From: Tenacibaculum lutimaris
GTDB lineage: Bacteria; Bacteroidota; Bacteroidia; Flavobacteriales; Flavobacteriaceae
NCBI RefSeq assembly: GCF_003610735.1
Contig: NZ_RAQM01000013.1
Coordinates: forward strand, 1 to 64,000
Length of the DNA stretch: 64,000 bases
Direction of reading: 5' to 3'
Below are positions 32,924-41,877 of the stretch, in pieces. The position numbers and the translations under genes are program-made. The notes below the pieces were generated by a model. That model had not been told where the DNA came from. It ran no database searches and worked only from the letters and a program-made list of their open reading frames with translations. Position 1 is the stretch's first letter. Each line of letters begins with the position of its first letter.

Positions 32924-33469
32924 ATGCAAGACACCTCAAAACAGTATGATACTGTAGTTGAAGAATGTAAAAGTTTATTTATCAAAAAAATGAGCGATTA
33001 TGGTAGTGCTTGGAGGATTTTAAGACTCCCATCACTAACCGATCAAATATTTATTAAAGCACAACGCATTCGTCAATTACAAGAAAATACTGAACGAAAA
33101 GTTGATGAAGGAGAAAAATCAGAGTTTATTGGCATTATCAATTATTCTGTAATGGCATTAATTCAAATAGAATTAGGCGTTGTTGAACAACCTGATTTAA
33201 CTACAGATCAAGCAACTGAATTATATAACAAACACATAAAAATCACCAAAGAGTTAATGGAAAATAAAAACCACGACTATGGTGAAGCATGGAGAGACAT
33301 GAGAGTTTCATCGCTAACTGATTTAATTCTACAAAAACTACTTCGTGTAAAACAAATTGAAGACAATCAAGGTAAAACTTTAGTTTCTGAAGGAATTGAT
33401 GCTAATTATCAAGATATGATTAATTATGCTATTTTTGCCATGATTCACCTTTCTGAATCAGAAAATTAA
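32924..33469 (+). CDS. DUF1599 protein with an internal duplication
   Basis: 181 aa built of two similar all-helical halves. Each has a DYG-x-AWR segment followed by SLTD (residues 25-41, SDYGSAWRILRLPSLTD; about 119-135, HDYGEAWRDMRVSSLTD) and ends in an INYxxxAxI helix. The conserved acidic residues recall all-alpha NTP pyrophosphohydrolases, but I cannot confirm the metal motif. Function unknown. It is followed 18 bp later by the DoxX-like gene on the same strand. Confidence 0.88.
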   Translation: MQDTSKQYDTVVEECKSLFIKKMSDYGSAWRILRLPSLTDQIFIKAQRIRQLQENTERKVDEGEKSEFIGIINYSVMALIQIELGVVEQPDLTTDQATELYNKHIKITKELMENKNHDYGEAWRDMRVSSLTDLILQKLLRVKQIEDNQGKTLVSEGIDANYQDMINYAIFAMIHLSESEN

Positions 33470-33487
33470 CCTAAAACAACCCCTAAT

Positions 33488-34459
33488 ATGATTTTAAAAT
33501 TATTGACTCATATTTCAAGAGTACTAGTAGGATTACTATTTATCTATTCTGGATTTGTAAAATTGGTAGACCCTATTGGATCTCAATACAAGTTTGAAGA
33601 ATATTTTAGTGCTGGTGTACTAAACTTAGAGTTCTTAATACCATTTGCTTTACCTTTTTCTATCCTTTTAATTGTTACCGAATTAGTTTTAGGTATTATG
33701 CTTTTAGTTGGTTACAAAGCAAAATTCACCGTTTGGAGTTTATTTGGTATTAACCTTATATTTTTATTTTTAACTTGGTATTCTTACACTTATAACAAGG
33801 TTACTGATTGTGGTTGCTTTGGAGATGCTTTAAAACTTACACCAAAAGAAACGTTTTACAAAAATGTTGTGTTTATGGTATTTATTATAATCCTAATTTT
33901 AGGAGTTAAACACATAAAACCTTTCATTTCTAGTAAAATTGCTTCCATAACAACTTTCACTTCAGTTTTTTTATCACTTCTAGTAACGTATTACGTACTA
34001 CAACACTTACCGATTATTGATTTCAGGGCTTATTCTGTAGGAACTGATATTGCTGAAGGAATGAAGTACCAAGAAGGAAGCGATGACATCCCTCCTATTC
34101 ATGATTTTATGATTGAAACTGACGAAGGCGATAAATTAGAAGAAATGCTAGCTAAAGAAAAAGCAATGCTAATCGTTATGTCTAATTTTGATAAAACTGA
34201 GGAAGAAGGAATTTCAAAAGTTTCAGAAGTAGCAAAACAAGCTAGCGAACAAGGTTATGAAGTTTATGTATTAACTGCTTCTTATATTGAAGATTTAGCA
34301 GCTACCCAACAAAAATATGGGCTACCATACACTTTCGGATTCTGTGATGAAACTGCCTTAAAAACTGTTATCAGAGCCAACCCTGGTATCTTAACTGTTA
34401 AAAATGGAATAATTACTGGAAAGTGGAACTGGACAGACGCTGATGATGTAGAACTATAA
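33488..34459 (+). CDS. BT_3928-type DoxX/MauE-like membrane protein
   Basis: 323 aa. Residues 1-150 have four membrane helices of the DoxX/MauE type with VLVGLLFIYSGFVKLVDPIGS and a pair of Cys in TDCGCFGD. A fifth hydrophobic stretch (about 155-172) leads to a soluble domain resembling a thioredoxin fold without CxxC. The membrane Cys pair suggests thiol or quinone redox transfer, as in MauE-like proteins. It is in an operon with the DUF1599 gene and closed by a terminator. Confidence 0.85.
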   Translation: MILKLLTHISRVLVGLLFIYSGFVKLVDPIGSQYKFEEYFSAGVLNLEFLIPFALPFSILLIVTELVLGIMLLVGYKAKFTVWSLFGINLIFLFLTWYSYTYNKVTDCGCFGDALKLTPKETFYKNVVFMVFIIILILGVKHIKPFISSKIASITTFTSVFLSLLVTYYVLQHLPIIDFRAYSVGTDIAEGMKYQEGSDDIPPIHDFMIETDEGDKLEEMLAKEKAMLIVMSNFDKTEEEGISKVSEVAKQASEQGYEVYVLTASYIEDLAATQQKYGLPYTFGFCDETALKTVIRANPGILTVKNGIITGKWNWTDADDVEL

Positions 34460-34484
34460 ACCGCTACATAATTTATATATAAGC

Positions 34485-34513
34485 AAAACCTCACAAATTT
34501 GTGAGGTTTTCTT
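34485..34513 (+). terminator. Terminator after the DoxX-like gene
   Basis: AAAACCTCAC (34485-34494) and GTGAGGTTTT (34501-34510), loop AAATTT. Confidence 0.88.
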
Positions 34514-34598
34514 ATTTTAGCACATACAGAAAACCGATTAGAACTACTTTAAAGTTCTCTTACAGGTTATTATCAAGCTTTAATTTAGAAATATTTTT

Positions 34599-34991
34599 GT
34601 GAAACAATTTTTATTAGTTTTTTTAGGCGGCGGAATAGGAAGCGTATTACGATACATCATTGGAAAAGCATTAAACAGCTCACAAACAGGAATTCCTTAC
34701 GGAACTTTTACTGCTAACATTTTAGGAAGCCTACTTATCGGAATTATTTTAGGATTAGCTGCTAAAAACCAAACTTTAACACAAAACCACACTTTATTAT
34801 TAGCTACTGGTTTTTGTGGTGGTTTTACCACTTTTTCAACCTTTGCTTACGAAAACCATGTCTTCTTAAAATCAGGTGATTTTAGCAGTTTTGCTCTATA
34901 CACTATTGCTAGTTTTATTATTGGTTTTTTGGCTGTTTTTGCAGGAATTTTCTTAGTAAGTTACCTTTGGGGAAACCCACAAAATCTTTAA
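34599..34991 (+). CDS. crcB: Fluoride channel CrcB/Fluc
   Basis: 130 aa with four membrane helices. Hallmarks are GGGIGSVLRY at the N-terminus, PYGTFTANILGSLLIG with the pore Asn, and GFCGGFTTFSTFAYE with the Phe-box region. It forms an antiparallel dimer that lets fluoride leave the cell. Start is GTG at 34599, the only start giving the complete first helix. I looked for a crcB-type fluoride riboswitch in the roughly 90-bp leader and saw no convincing one. Confidence 0.94.
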   Translation: MKQFLLVFLGGGIGSVLRYIIGKALNSSQTGIPYGTFTANILGSLLIGIILGLAAKNQTLTQNHTLLLATGFCGGFTTFSTFAYENHVFLKSGDFSSFALYTIASFIIGFLAVFAGIFLVSYLWGNPQNL

Positions 34992-35061
34992 TTAAAAACA
35001 TTTAAATTGAAGAATTACTCTAAAAAACAACCCTCAATCATCAAAAAAATTCACTTAACAA

Positions 35062-35766
35062 ATGAACGAAATTATACAATACACCTCGGCAGATAACCAT
35101 GTAATGATAACAATTACAAACGGTAAAGCCAATGCAATTTCTCATGAAGTAATTGACGCTTTAAATACTGCCTTTGATAACGCCGAAAAAGAAGAAAAAC
35201 CAGTAATCTTAACTGGGCTACCAGGAATTTTCTCTGCTGGTTACGACTTGAAAAGCATGACACAGTCTGCTGATTCTGCTTTAGAATTAGTTACCAAAGG
35301 TTCGCAATTATCGCACAGAATGTTATCTTTTCCTTACCCTATAATTGCTGCTTGTTCAGGACACGCTGTTGCTAAGGGTGCTTTTTTACTTCTTTCTGTA
35401 GATTACAGATTAGGTATTGAAGGAGATTTTAAAATTGGATTGAACGAGGTTATGATTGGAATGACCATGCACAATGCAGGTATCGAAATTGCTAAAGCTC
35501 GTCTTTCTCCTATTTATTTTGAGAGAAGCGTAAGTTGTTCGGAAATATACAATCCGAAAGAAGCTGTTACTGCAGGATTTTTAGATAAAATCGTTCCACA
35601 AGAACACTTACTACCCACCGCTTTTAAAATTGCTGAAATGTTTACCAAGCTAAACAAAAAAGCACATAAAGAAACAAAATTAAAGGTTAGAAAACCCTAT
35701 TTAGATTTACTAGCTAAAGCTATTGAACAAGACACTAAAGAAGGGTTAACCCCTCCTTCAAAATAA
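35062..35766 (+). CDS. Enoyl-CoA hydratase/isomerase family protein
   Basis: 234 aa crotonase fold, slightly short for the family (about 255-260). The first oxyanion-hole segment is GIFSAGYDLKSM and the second AACSGHAVAKGAFLLLSVDYRLG. The catalytic Glu pair of classical hydratases is not evident (NEVMIGMTMHNAG), so it may be an isomerase, a hydrolase or an enzyme of other specificity. It is a single gene with a terminator shared with the convergent DUF1684 gene. Confidence 0.88.
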   Translation: MNEIIQYTSADNHVMITITNGKANAISHEVIDALNTAFDNAEKEEKPVILTGLPGIFSAGYDLKSMTQSADSALELVTKGSQLSHRMLSFPYPIIAACSGHAVAKGAFLLLSVDYRLGIEGDFKIGLNEVMIGMTMHNAGIEIAKARLSPIYFERSVSCSEIYNPKEAVTAGFLDKIVPQEHLLPTAFKIAEMFTKLNKKAHKETKLKVRKPYLDLLAKAIEQDTKEGLTPPSK

Positions 35767-35797
35767 AAAAATCCTGCGCTTGCAGGATTTTTTTTAT
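35766..35797. terminator. Bidirectional terminator after the crotonase-family gene
   Basis: AAATCCTGC (35769-35777) and GCAGGATTT (35782-35790), loop GCTT, with A and T tracts. Confidence 0.88.
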
Positions 35798-35800
35798 TGA

Positions 35801-36409
35801 TTACGGTTTTTTATAAGCCATTACTCCAGCTTTAATTTCTATGTCTAAATAATTCTCTTGAGGAGTAATAGGACACGAATAACGATCGCTGTACGCACAA
35901 TACGGGTTATACGCTTTATTAAAGTCAATTATAACGGTTCCGTCTTTCTTTATATCTGTGGTGTATACATCTATATAACGTCCTCCTTTATAAGAAGTGT
36001 TACCATTCGTGTTATCTAAAAATGGTAAAAATAAATGATTAATATATTCAGGGTCAGGGTTTATATCTTGATAAATAGCTAGCTCAAAATCTTTTCCATC
36101 TATAGAAAAAGATAACACTCCATATTTTCTATACAATACTACTCTATCTGTTGTTGTAGGAAAATTAAAAACAGGCGCATCTGGTAATAACTCCAATTTA
36201 GCATTTACAGTATATTCATCATCAATCGGAAAAAAATCTAACCCTTTAAACTCTTTTAATCCTTTTTTTGTTAAAGGTGATTTTGAAGCATCTTTAAATT
36301 TGGTATTCATTTCTATCTGGAAATCAGACTCTCCTAAAACTGCTCTTTTTCCCTGACTCTTGCATGACAAAAACACAAAAGCAAAAACTATTAAAATTAT
36401 TTTTTTCAT
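35801..36409 (-). CDS. DUF1684 lipoprotein
   Basis: 202 aa. Lipoprotein signal with lipobox FLSC (C16). The body matches DUF1684: FQIEMNTKFKDASKSPL, GLDFFPIDDEYTVNA, GGRYIDVY and the highly conserved IDFNKAYNPYCAYSDRYSCP with two Cys. The family is widespread but has no assigned activity. It stands alone on the minus strand. Confidence 0.88.
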   Translation of the reverse strand: MKKIILIVFAFVFLSCKSQGKRAVLGESDFQIEMNTKFKDASKSPLTKKGLKEFKGLDFFPIDDEYTVNAKLELLPDAPVFNFPTTTDRVVLYRKYGVLSFSIDGKDFELAIYQDINPDPEYINHLFLPFLDNTNGNTSYKGGRYIDVYTTDIKKDGTVIIDFNKAYNPYCAYSDRYSCPITPQENYLDIEIKAGVMAYKKP

Positions 36410-36770
36410 TTTGTAATTATTTTTTCTAACATAAACAAAAATACTGTATTCTCACTAAAACACTACAATTCCTTAACAAATCATTAAATGAATAGTCAAA
36501 AATTGTTAATATTCTGCTAATAATTTGACATAACAAATAAAAACTACTATATTTATCTTTATAGATTATGTCTATAATTGATATAAAAAGATTTTTGGGC
36601 TCTATAAGAAAAATTTATAAACCTATAAAGTAAATTGATAAGTTTACCTATAGTAAACATAAAGTTTCTTCTAAATTTGTCGCCCCAGTTATTTTAGGGG
36701 TTATTTTTTTAACCAAATCAATTACCAGACAAACCTAAAAGAAAATTTTAAATTAAAATTGGTAGATTTT
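36410..36770. promoter_or_regulatory. Intergenic region with promoter and structured leader
   Basis: About 360 bp without a gene. The left part is featureless AT-rich DNA that must hold the DUF1684 promoter. A plus-strand -7 element TAAATTTG lies at 36672-36679, giving a leader of about 90 nt for the next gene; in that leader CCCC (36683-36686) can pair with GGGG (36697-36700). No ORF or RNA gene recognised. Confidence 0.4.
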
Positions 36771-37001
36771 ATGAAATCAGAATTAATCAATAAGGCAGAA
36801 GAGTTTGAAAACAGAAAATTCAAATTTGTGACTACTAGCGATAGAATTTTAGCTGCTAGAGAAGCAAAAGCTCTAATTTTAGAGATTAACGAGGTATACA
36901 AAAAAACAAAAGACACTACGTTAATGGACATCATGAAACGTTTAACAGCTGTAAAACAACGAATTGAAAAACGTTTAAAAGGTAAACCTTTAACTGCCTA
37001 A
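36771..37001 (+). CDS. Small conserved helical protein
   Basis: 76 aa from ATG at 36771; an in-frame TTG at 36759 is less likely. All-helical and basic toward the end (MKRLTAVKQRIEKRLKGKP), with no membrane segment. I recognise no domain. A strong 15-bp palindromic terminator follows, and a tRNA cluster comes next. The basic tail could bind nucleic acid, but this is only suggested by composition. Confidence 0.7.
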   Translation: MKSELINKAEEFENRKFKFVTTSDRILAAREAKALILEINEVYKKTKDTTLMDIMKRLTAVKQRIEKRLKGKPLTA

Positions 37002-37092
37002 ACAATAAACAGTGTTTTAACGCGTTAACAATATATACATAAGAATTGTAGTTATATTAACTACTACTCTCATTATAATATTTATTCTTGAT

Positions 37093-37128
37093 AAAGTTCT
37101 AAGTAAATTTACTTAGAACTTTTTCTTT
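37093..37128 (+). terminator. Terminator of the 76-aa gene
   Basis: AAAGTTCTAAGTAAA (37093-37107) and TTTACTTAGAACTTT (37108-37122), perfect 15-bp palindrome, then T-rich. Confidence 0.85.
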
Positions 37129-37133
37129 TTAAA

Positions 37134-37141
37134 TATATTTG
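37134..37141 (+). promoter_or_regulatory. -7 element of the tRNA-Pro(GGG) promoter
   Basis: TATATTTG ends 8 bp before the tRNA. The upstream spacer is occupied by the terminator of the preceding gene, so the -33 is poor. Confidence 0.55.
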
Positions 37142-37148
37142 TACTCAT

Positions 37149-37223
37149 CGGGATGTAGCTTAGTCCGGTTAAAGTGCTGGTCTGGGGGACCAGAGATCGG
37201 TGGTTCGAATCCACTCATCCCGA
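37149..37223 (+). tRNA. tRNA-Pro, anticodon GGG
   Basis: 75-nt cloverleaf: acceptor CGGGATG/CATCCCG, anticodon stem CTGGT/ACCAG around loop CTGGGGG (anticodon GGG), T arm GGTTCGAATCC, discriminator A. It complements the tRNA-Pro(TGG) found earlier in the window. Confidence 0.95.
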
Positions 37224-37326
37224 CTTCTTATTTTTTTCTTCACTTTTTTTTACCCCAAAACAAACTAACTTTCAAACACTTAAAAAAAACATCAAAAAAA
37301 AGTCACCTAAAAAATAAAAAAAGTTT

Positions 37327-37355
37327 TTGCAGTATCAAAAAACGTTATATATTTG
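37327..37355 (+). promoter_or_regulatory. Promoter of tRNA-Thr(TGT)
   Basis: TTG (37327-37329), 18-nt spacer, TATATTTG (37348-37355), 20 bp before the tRNA. Confidence 0.7.
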
Positions 37356-37374
37356 CCACGCTTTAAAGGAAAAC

Positions 37375-37448
37375 GCCGATGTAGCTCAGCTGGCTAGAGC
37401 AGCTGATTTGTAATCAGCAGGTCGTGGGTTCGAGTCCCTCCATCGGCT
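37375..37448 (+). tRNA. tRNA-Thr, anticodon TGT
   Basis: 74-nt cloverleaf: acceptor GCCGATG/CATCGGC, D arm GCTCAGCTGGCTAGAGC, anticodon stem GCTGA/TCAGC around loop TTTGTAA (anticodon TGT), T arm GGTTCGAGTCC, discriminator T. It has its own promoter and terminator. Confidence 0.96.
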
Positions 37449-37457
37449 CAAAAGTCA

Positions 37458-37487
37458 AAAGCGCTAACAAAAGTTAGCGCTTTTTTT
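37458..37487 (+). terminator. Terminator of the tRNA cluster
   Basis: AAAGCGCTAAC (37458-37468) and GTTAGCGCTTT (37473-37483), loop AAAA, then T run. Confidence 0.9.
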
Positions 37488-37537
37488 ATGCGCTTATTTT
37501 ACTAAATTTGTCATAACTCTATTTTTACAAAGATTTA

Positions 37538-38152
37538 ATGAAAAACATATTTGTTATTGGTATTGCAGGAGGAACAGGAAGTGGAAAAACTACTGTAGTA
37601 AATCAAATTATTAATGAGCTCCCTGCTGATGAAGTATGTGTTATCTCTCAAGACTCTTACTACAAGCAAACTGATAGCCTTACTTACGAAGAACGTACCA
37701 AAATAAACTTCGATCATCCAAGAGCCATTGATTTCGAACTAATGGTTCAACACTTAACTGAGTTAAAAAATGGAGAGATTATTGAACAACCAGTATATTC
37801 GTTTGTAGCACATAACAGAACTAAAGACACCATAAAAACACATCCTAGAAAGGTTATTATTATTGAAGGAATTTTAATCTTTAATAGCGAAGATCTTCGT
37901 AACTTGTGTGACATTAAAGTTTTTGTACATGCTGATGCAGACGAACGTTTAATTAGGCGAGTTAGAAGAGATATTAAAGAGCGTGGTAGAGATGTTAATG
38001 AAGTTTTAAACCGTTACCAAACTACCTTAAAACCAATGCATCAACAATTTATTGAACCCACAAAAAATTACGCTGATATTATTATACCAAATGATCGATA
38101 TAATACTGTAGCTATTGATATTGTAAGAACCGTAATTAACGATCGCTTATAA
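37538..38152 (+). CDS. udk: Uridine kinase
   Basis: 204 aa. P-loop GIAGGTGSGKTTV at residues 7-19, substrate motif ISQDSYYK, FDHPRAIDFELM, and the lid/Arg-rich VHADADERLIRRVRRD. It phosphorylates uridine and cytidine in pyrimidine salvage. Length fits. The following DivIC-like gene starts 1 bp after its stop, and the operon continues into the mutase genes. Confidence 0.96.
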   Translation: MKNIFVIGIAGGTGSGKTTVVNQIINELPADEVCVISQDSYYKQTDSLTYEERTKINFDHPRAIDFELMVQHLTELKNGEIIEQPVYSFVAHNRTKDTIKTHPRKVIIIEGILIFNSEDLRNLCDIKVFVHADADERLIRRVRRDIKERGRDVNEVLNRYQTTLKPMHQQFIEPTKNYADIIIPNDRYNTVAIDIVRTVINDRL

Positions 38153-38153
38153 C

Positions 38154-38477
38154 ATGAATTTCAAATCAATTAAAAACAAACCATCCTTTAAAATCGCCAC
38201 TAATATTTACGTAATTATACTTACTGTATTTGTAGTTTGGATGCTTTTTTTTGACGAAAATTCGTACCTTACACATAGAGAGTTTAATTCCGAAATTAAG
38301 GAACTGAAAAGCTGGATTGAGTATCATGAAAAGAAAATCAAAAAAGACAAGCAAACGATACAACAACTTCAAGACTCTCTTCAACTAGAACGCTACGCTA
38401 GAGAAAAATATTTAATGAAGAAAGATGATGAAGATATTTATATTATTGAATTTGACACCATAAAAAGTAATGAGTGA
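38154..38477 (+). CDS. FtsB/DivIC-like septum formation initiator
   Basis: 107 aa single-span membrane protein: cytoplasmic Lys-rich N-terminus, helix at about residues 15-32, periplasmic coiled coil (about 38-85, SEIKELKSWIEYHEKKIKKDKQTIQ), then the conserved end ARE-KYLMKKDDEDIYIIEFD characteristic of FtsB/DivIC. It takes part in the divisome with FtsL and FtsQ. It is tightly coupled: 1 bp after udk and overlapping the mutase small-subunit gene by 8 bp. Confidence 0.9.
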   Translation: MNFKSIKNKPSFKIATNIYVIILTVFVVWMLFFDENSYLTHREFNSEIKELKSWIEYHEKKIKKDKQTIQQLQDSLQLERYAREKYLMKKDDEDIYIIEFDTIKSNE

Positions 38478-39816
38478 TTATTTATTTGAAGATTTTAACG
38501 GAGTTAACCCCGCTGAATGGAAACAACAAATACAAGTAGACCTTAAAGGAGCCGATTATAACGAAACCTTATTATGGAAAACAGAAGAAGGAATTACTGT
38601 AAAACCTTTTTATACTAAAGAAGACAGAACAAACACAAAGGTCAATATCCCTAAAGAAGGTTTCAATATTTGTCAGTCAATTTTTATTAACGACGAAGAA
38701 AAGGCAAATACGTTTGCTATTGATTCACTTCAAAGAGGTGCTTCGTCAATCCAATTTTTAGCTAAAAAAGAGTTTGATTACAAAATATTATTAAAAGGAA
38801 TTGACACAGAAAATATCACAATCTATTTTTCATTAGATTTCTTATCCTCAGACTTTATTAAAGATGTATCCTCTTTTATAAACTCTGAAAAATGTTACTT
38901 TAATACAGATATTATTGGTCATTTAGCAAGTTCAGGAAACTGGTATTCAAACCTTAAAAGTGACCACGATCAACTTGAAGAAATAGTAAACAATTCACAA
39001 AATGCTATTTGCGTTAATACTTCAATTTATCAAAATGCTGGAGCAACAATTACACAGCAACTAGCTTATGCTTTAGCACATGCTAACGAATACTTAAATC
39101 ACTTCGGAAGCTCAGTTGCAAACAACATTCATTTCAATTTTGCTGTAGGTAGCAATTACTTTTTTGAAATTGCCAAACTAAGAGCTTTTAGAATTTTATG
39201 GGATTCTTTATTAAGCGAATACAACACCAAAGCTACTGCTCATATTTTTGCTCAACCAAGTTTACGAAACAAAACCATATACGACTATAATGTAAACATG
39301 CTTCGTACAACTTCTGAATGTATGAGCGCTATTTTAGGAGGAGCAAATACAGTTAGTAATAATTCATACGATAAAATATTCCATCAACCGAATGAATTTG
39401 GTGAGCGCATTTCAAGAAATCAGTTGTTAATTTTACAACAAGAAAGCCAGCTTGCTGAAGCACAAAACATTGCAGATGGAACATATTATATTGAAACCAT
39501 CACTCAACAACTCGCACAAAAAGCACTTGAAGTTTTCAAACAAATAGAACAAGGTGGTGGCTTTTTAAAACAACTGAAAGAAGGCGTTATTCAACGAAAA
39601 ATAAAAGAATCCGCTAAAAAAGAACAAGACTTATTTGATTCTGGAAAACTAGTATTACTAGGCACCAACAAAATCCAGAATGAAAATGATAAAATGAAAC
39701 AAGACCTAGAAGTTTCTCCCTTCTTAGAGGTACGTAACGAAAAAACCTTGATTCAACCAATTATTCAAAAACGATTAGCTGAAAAGCTTGAACAAGAACG
39801 TTTAAAAAATGAGTAG
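38470..39816 (+). CDS. mutA: Methylmalonyl-CoA mutase small subunit
   Basis: 448 aa. TIM-barrel homologue of the large subunit that lacks the B12-binding domain and most active-site residues; the paired structure is typical of the heterodimeric enzyme. Recognisable parts are [57 protein letters not shown] and [16 protein letters not shown]. It supports the catalytic subunit encoded directly after it (8-bp overlap). It is shorter than actinobacterial MutA (about 600 aa) because the C-terminal cobalamin-like domain is missing, which is usual in Bacteroidota. Confidence 0.94.
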   Translation: MSDYLFEDFNGVNPAEWKQQIQVDLKGADYNETLLWKTEEGITVKPFYTKEDRTNTKVNIPKEGFNICQSIFINDEEKANTFAIDSLQRGASSIQFLAKKEFDYKILLKGIDTENITIYFSLDFLSSDFIKDVSSFINSEKCYFNTDIIGHLASSGNWYSNLKSDHDQLEEIVNNSQNAICVNTSIYQNAGATITQQLAYALAHANEYLNHFGSSVANNIHFNFAVGSNYFFEIAKLRAFRILWDSLLSEYNTKATAHIFAQPSLRNKTIYDYNVNMLRTTSECMSAILGGANTVSNNSYDKIFHQPNEFGERISRNQLLILQQESQLAEAQNIADGTYYIETITQQLAQKALEVFKQIEQGGGFLKQLKEGVIQRKIKESAKKEQDLFDSGKLVLLGTNKIQNENDKMKQDLEVSPFLEVRNEKTLIQPIIQKRLAEKLEQERLKNE

Positions 39817-41872
39817 AAAAGATATATCAAACATACAATTACCTAAAAAACAAGCAGCAGTAAACAACTCTTTCAAACATGAAGATTTTGTTGCTGGTAT
39901 TGCTCCAAACTTACGCGGCCCCTACTCTACCATGTATGTTCGTAGACCTTGGACAATTCGTCAATATGCAGGTTTTTCTACAGCAGAAGAAAGTAATGCT
40001 TTTTACCGTAGAAATTTAGCTGCGGGGCAAAAAGGATTATCAGTTGCTTTTGATTTAGCTACACACCGAGGGTACGACTCAGACCATGAACGTGTACAAG
40101 GTGATGTTGGAAAAGCTGGGGTTGCTATTGATTCTGTTGAAGACATGAAGGTCTTGTTCGATCAAATTCCACTAGATAAAATGTCGGTTTCCATGACCAT
40201 GAACGGAGCCGTTTTACCAATTTTGGCATTTTATATTGTAGCAGCCGAAGAACAAGGTGTAGCTCCTGAATTATTATCAGGAACTATTCAAAATGATATA
40301 TTAAAAGAGTTTATGGTGCGTAACACTTACATTTACCCACCTACTCCATCAATGAAAATTATTGCTGATATTTTTAGATATACTTCTGAAAATATGCCTA
40401 GGTTTAATTCAATTTCTATTTCTGGGTACCACATGCAAGAAGCTGGTGCTACAGCAGAAATTGAATTAGCATACACTTTAGCTGACGGATTAGAATACAT
40501 AAAAAAAGGATTGGAAGCAGGAATGGATATCGACACCTTTGCTCCTCGCCTATCTTTTTTCTGGGCTATCGGAATGAATCATTTTATGGAAATTGCCAAA
40601 ATGCGTGCAGGTAGAATGTTATGGGCTAAATTAGTAAAGCAATTCAACCCTAAAAACCCAAAATCGCTAGCATTAAGAACTCACTGCCAAACTAGTGGAT
40701 GGAGTTTAACTGAGCAAGATCCTTTTAACAATGTAGCCCGCACCGCAATTGAAGCTATGGCTGCTGCCTTTGGCGGTACACAAAGTTTACATACCAATGC
40801 TTTAGATGAAGCAATTGCCTTACCTACCGATTTTTCAGCACGTATTGCTCGTAACACACAAATATATTTACAACAAGAAACCCATATTACAAAAACGGTT
40901 GATCCTTGGGCGGGTAGTTATCATGTAGAAAAACTTACCGAAGAAATTGCAAACAAAGCTTGGGAGCTAATTCAAGAAGTTGAAGAATTAGGAGGAATGA
41001 CCAAAGCTATTGAAAAAGGGATTCCTAAAATGCGTATCGAAGAAGCTGCTGCGATAAAACAAGCCAAAATTGACAGTAGTCAAGATATAATTGTTGGTGT
41101 TAATAAATATCAGCTAGAACAAGAAGACCCTTTACATATTTTAGAAGTTGATAACGAAGCCGTTCGTCAATCTCAAATTGATAGACTAAACGATTTAAAA
41201 TCAAAAAGAAATCAAGCTGAAGTTGATAAAACATTGAGCGATTTAACTGAATCTGCTAAAACAGGTAAAGGAAATTTATTAGATTTAGCAGTAAAAGCTG
41301 CAAGAAACAGAGCCACATTAGGTGAAATTTCTGACGCCCTTGAAACTATTTTCGGACGTCATAAAGCAGTGCATAAAACCATATCTGGCGTGTATAGTAA
41401 AGAAATAAAAGATGACGAGTTATTTAAAAAGGCTACTGAACTAGCTGATAAATTTGCTGAGTTAGAAGGACGTCGTCCACGTATTATGATTGCTAAATTA
41501 GGACAAGATGGCCACGATCGTGGTGCTAAAGTAGTAGCTACAGGATATGCTGACTTAGGTTTTGATGTAGATATAGGCCCTTTATTCCAAACTCCGCAAG
41601 AAGCTACCAAACAGGCTATAGAAAATGATGTACATATTTTAGGTATCTCATCATTAGCTGCAGGACACAAAACCTTAGTTCCTCAAGTTATTGCTGAACT
41701 TAAAAAATATGGCCGTGAAGATATTATGGTTATTGTTGGTGGTGTAATTCCTGCACAAGACTACCAATTCTTGTTTGATGCTGGTGCTGTAGGTGTTTTT
41801 GGCCCTGGAACTAAAATTGCACAAGCTGCTATTGACATGTTAACTATTTTGATTGATAGTACTGAAGATTAA
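39809..41872 (+). CDS. mutB: Methylmalonyl-CoA mutase large (catalytic) subunit
   Basis: 687 aa, adenosylcobalamin-dependent interconversion of methylmalonyl-CoA and succinyl-CoA. N-terminal barrel with [34 protein letters not shown] and [12 protein letters not shown]-terminal B12 domain with GQDGHDRG (axial ligand H569) and GISSLAAGH. All expected residues are present. It overlaps mutA by 8 bp and is followed 5 bp later by psd, so the whole block from udk is probably co-transcribed. It links propionate, branched-chain and odd-chain catabolism to the TCA cycle. Confidence 0.97.
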   Translation: MSRKDISNIQLPKKQAAVNNSFKHEDFVAGIAPNLRGPYSTMYVRRPWTIRQYAGFSTAEESNAFYRRNLAAGQKGLSVAFDLATHRGYDSDHERVQGDVGKAGVAIDSVEDMKVLFDQIPLDKMSVSMTMNGAVLPILAFYIVAAEEQGVAPELLSGTIQNDILKEFMVRNTYIYPPTPSMKIIADIFRYTSENMPRFNSISISGYHMQEAGATAEIELAYTLADGLEYIKKGLEAGMDIDTFAPRLSFFWAIGMNHFMEIAKMRAGRMLWAKLVKQFNPKNPKSLALRTHCQTSGWSLTEQDPFNNVARTAIEAMAAAFGGTQSLHTNALDEAIALPTDFSARIARNTQIYLQQETHITKTVDPWAGSYHVEKLTEEIANKAWELIQEVEELGGMTKAIEKGIPKMRIEEAAAIKQAKIDSSQDIIVGVNKYQLEQEDPLHILEVDNEAVRQSQIDRLNDLKSKRNQAEVDKTLSDLTESAKTGKGNLLDLAVKAARNRATLGEISDALETIFGRHKAVHKTISGVYSKEIKDDELFKKATELADKFAELEGRRPRIMIAKLGQDGHDRGAKVVATGYADLGFDVDIGPLFQTPQEATKQAIENDVHILGISSLAAGHKTLVPQVIAELKKYGREDIMVIVGGVIPAQDYQFLFDAGAVGVFGPGTKIAQAAIDMLTILIDSTED

Positions 41873-41877
41873 CGGTT

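Noticed and set aside
34513-34598. Fluoride riboswitch before crcB
   Set aside because: The leader lacks the conserved pseudoknot elements I would expect; no convincing fold.
37139-37366. 75-residue ORF on the plus strand
   Set aside because: It reads through tRNA-Pro(GGG); the tRNA explains the sequence.
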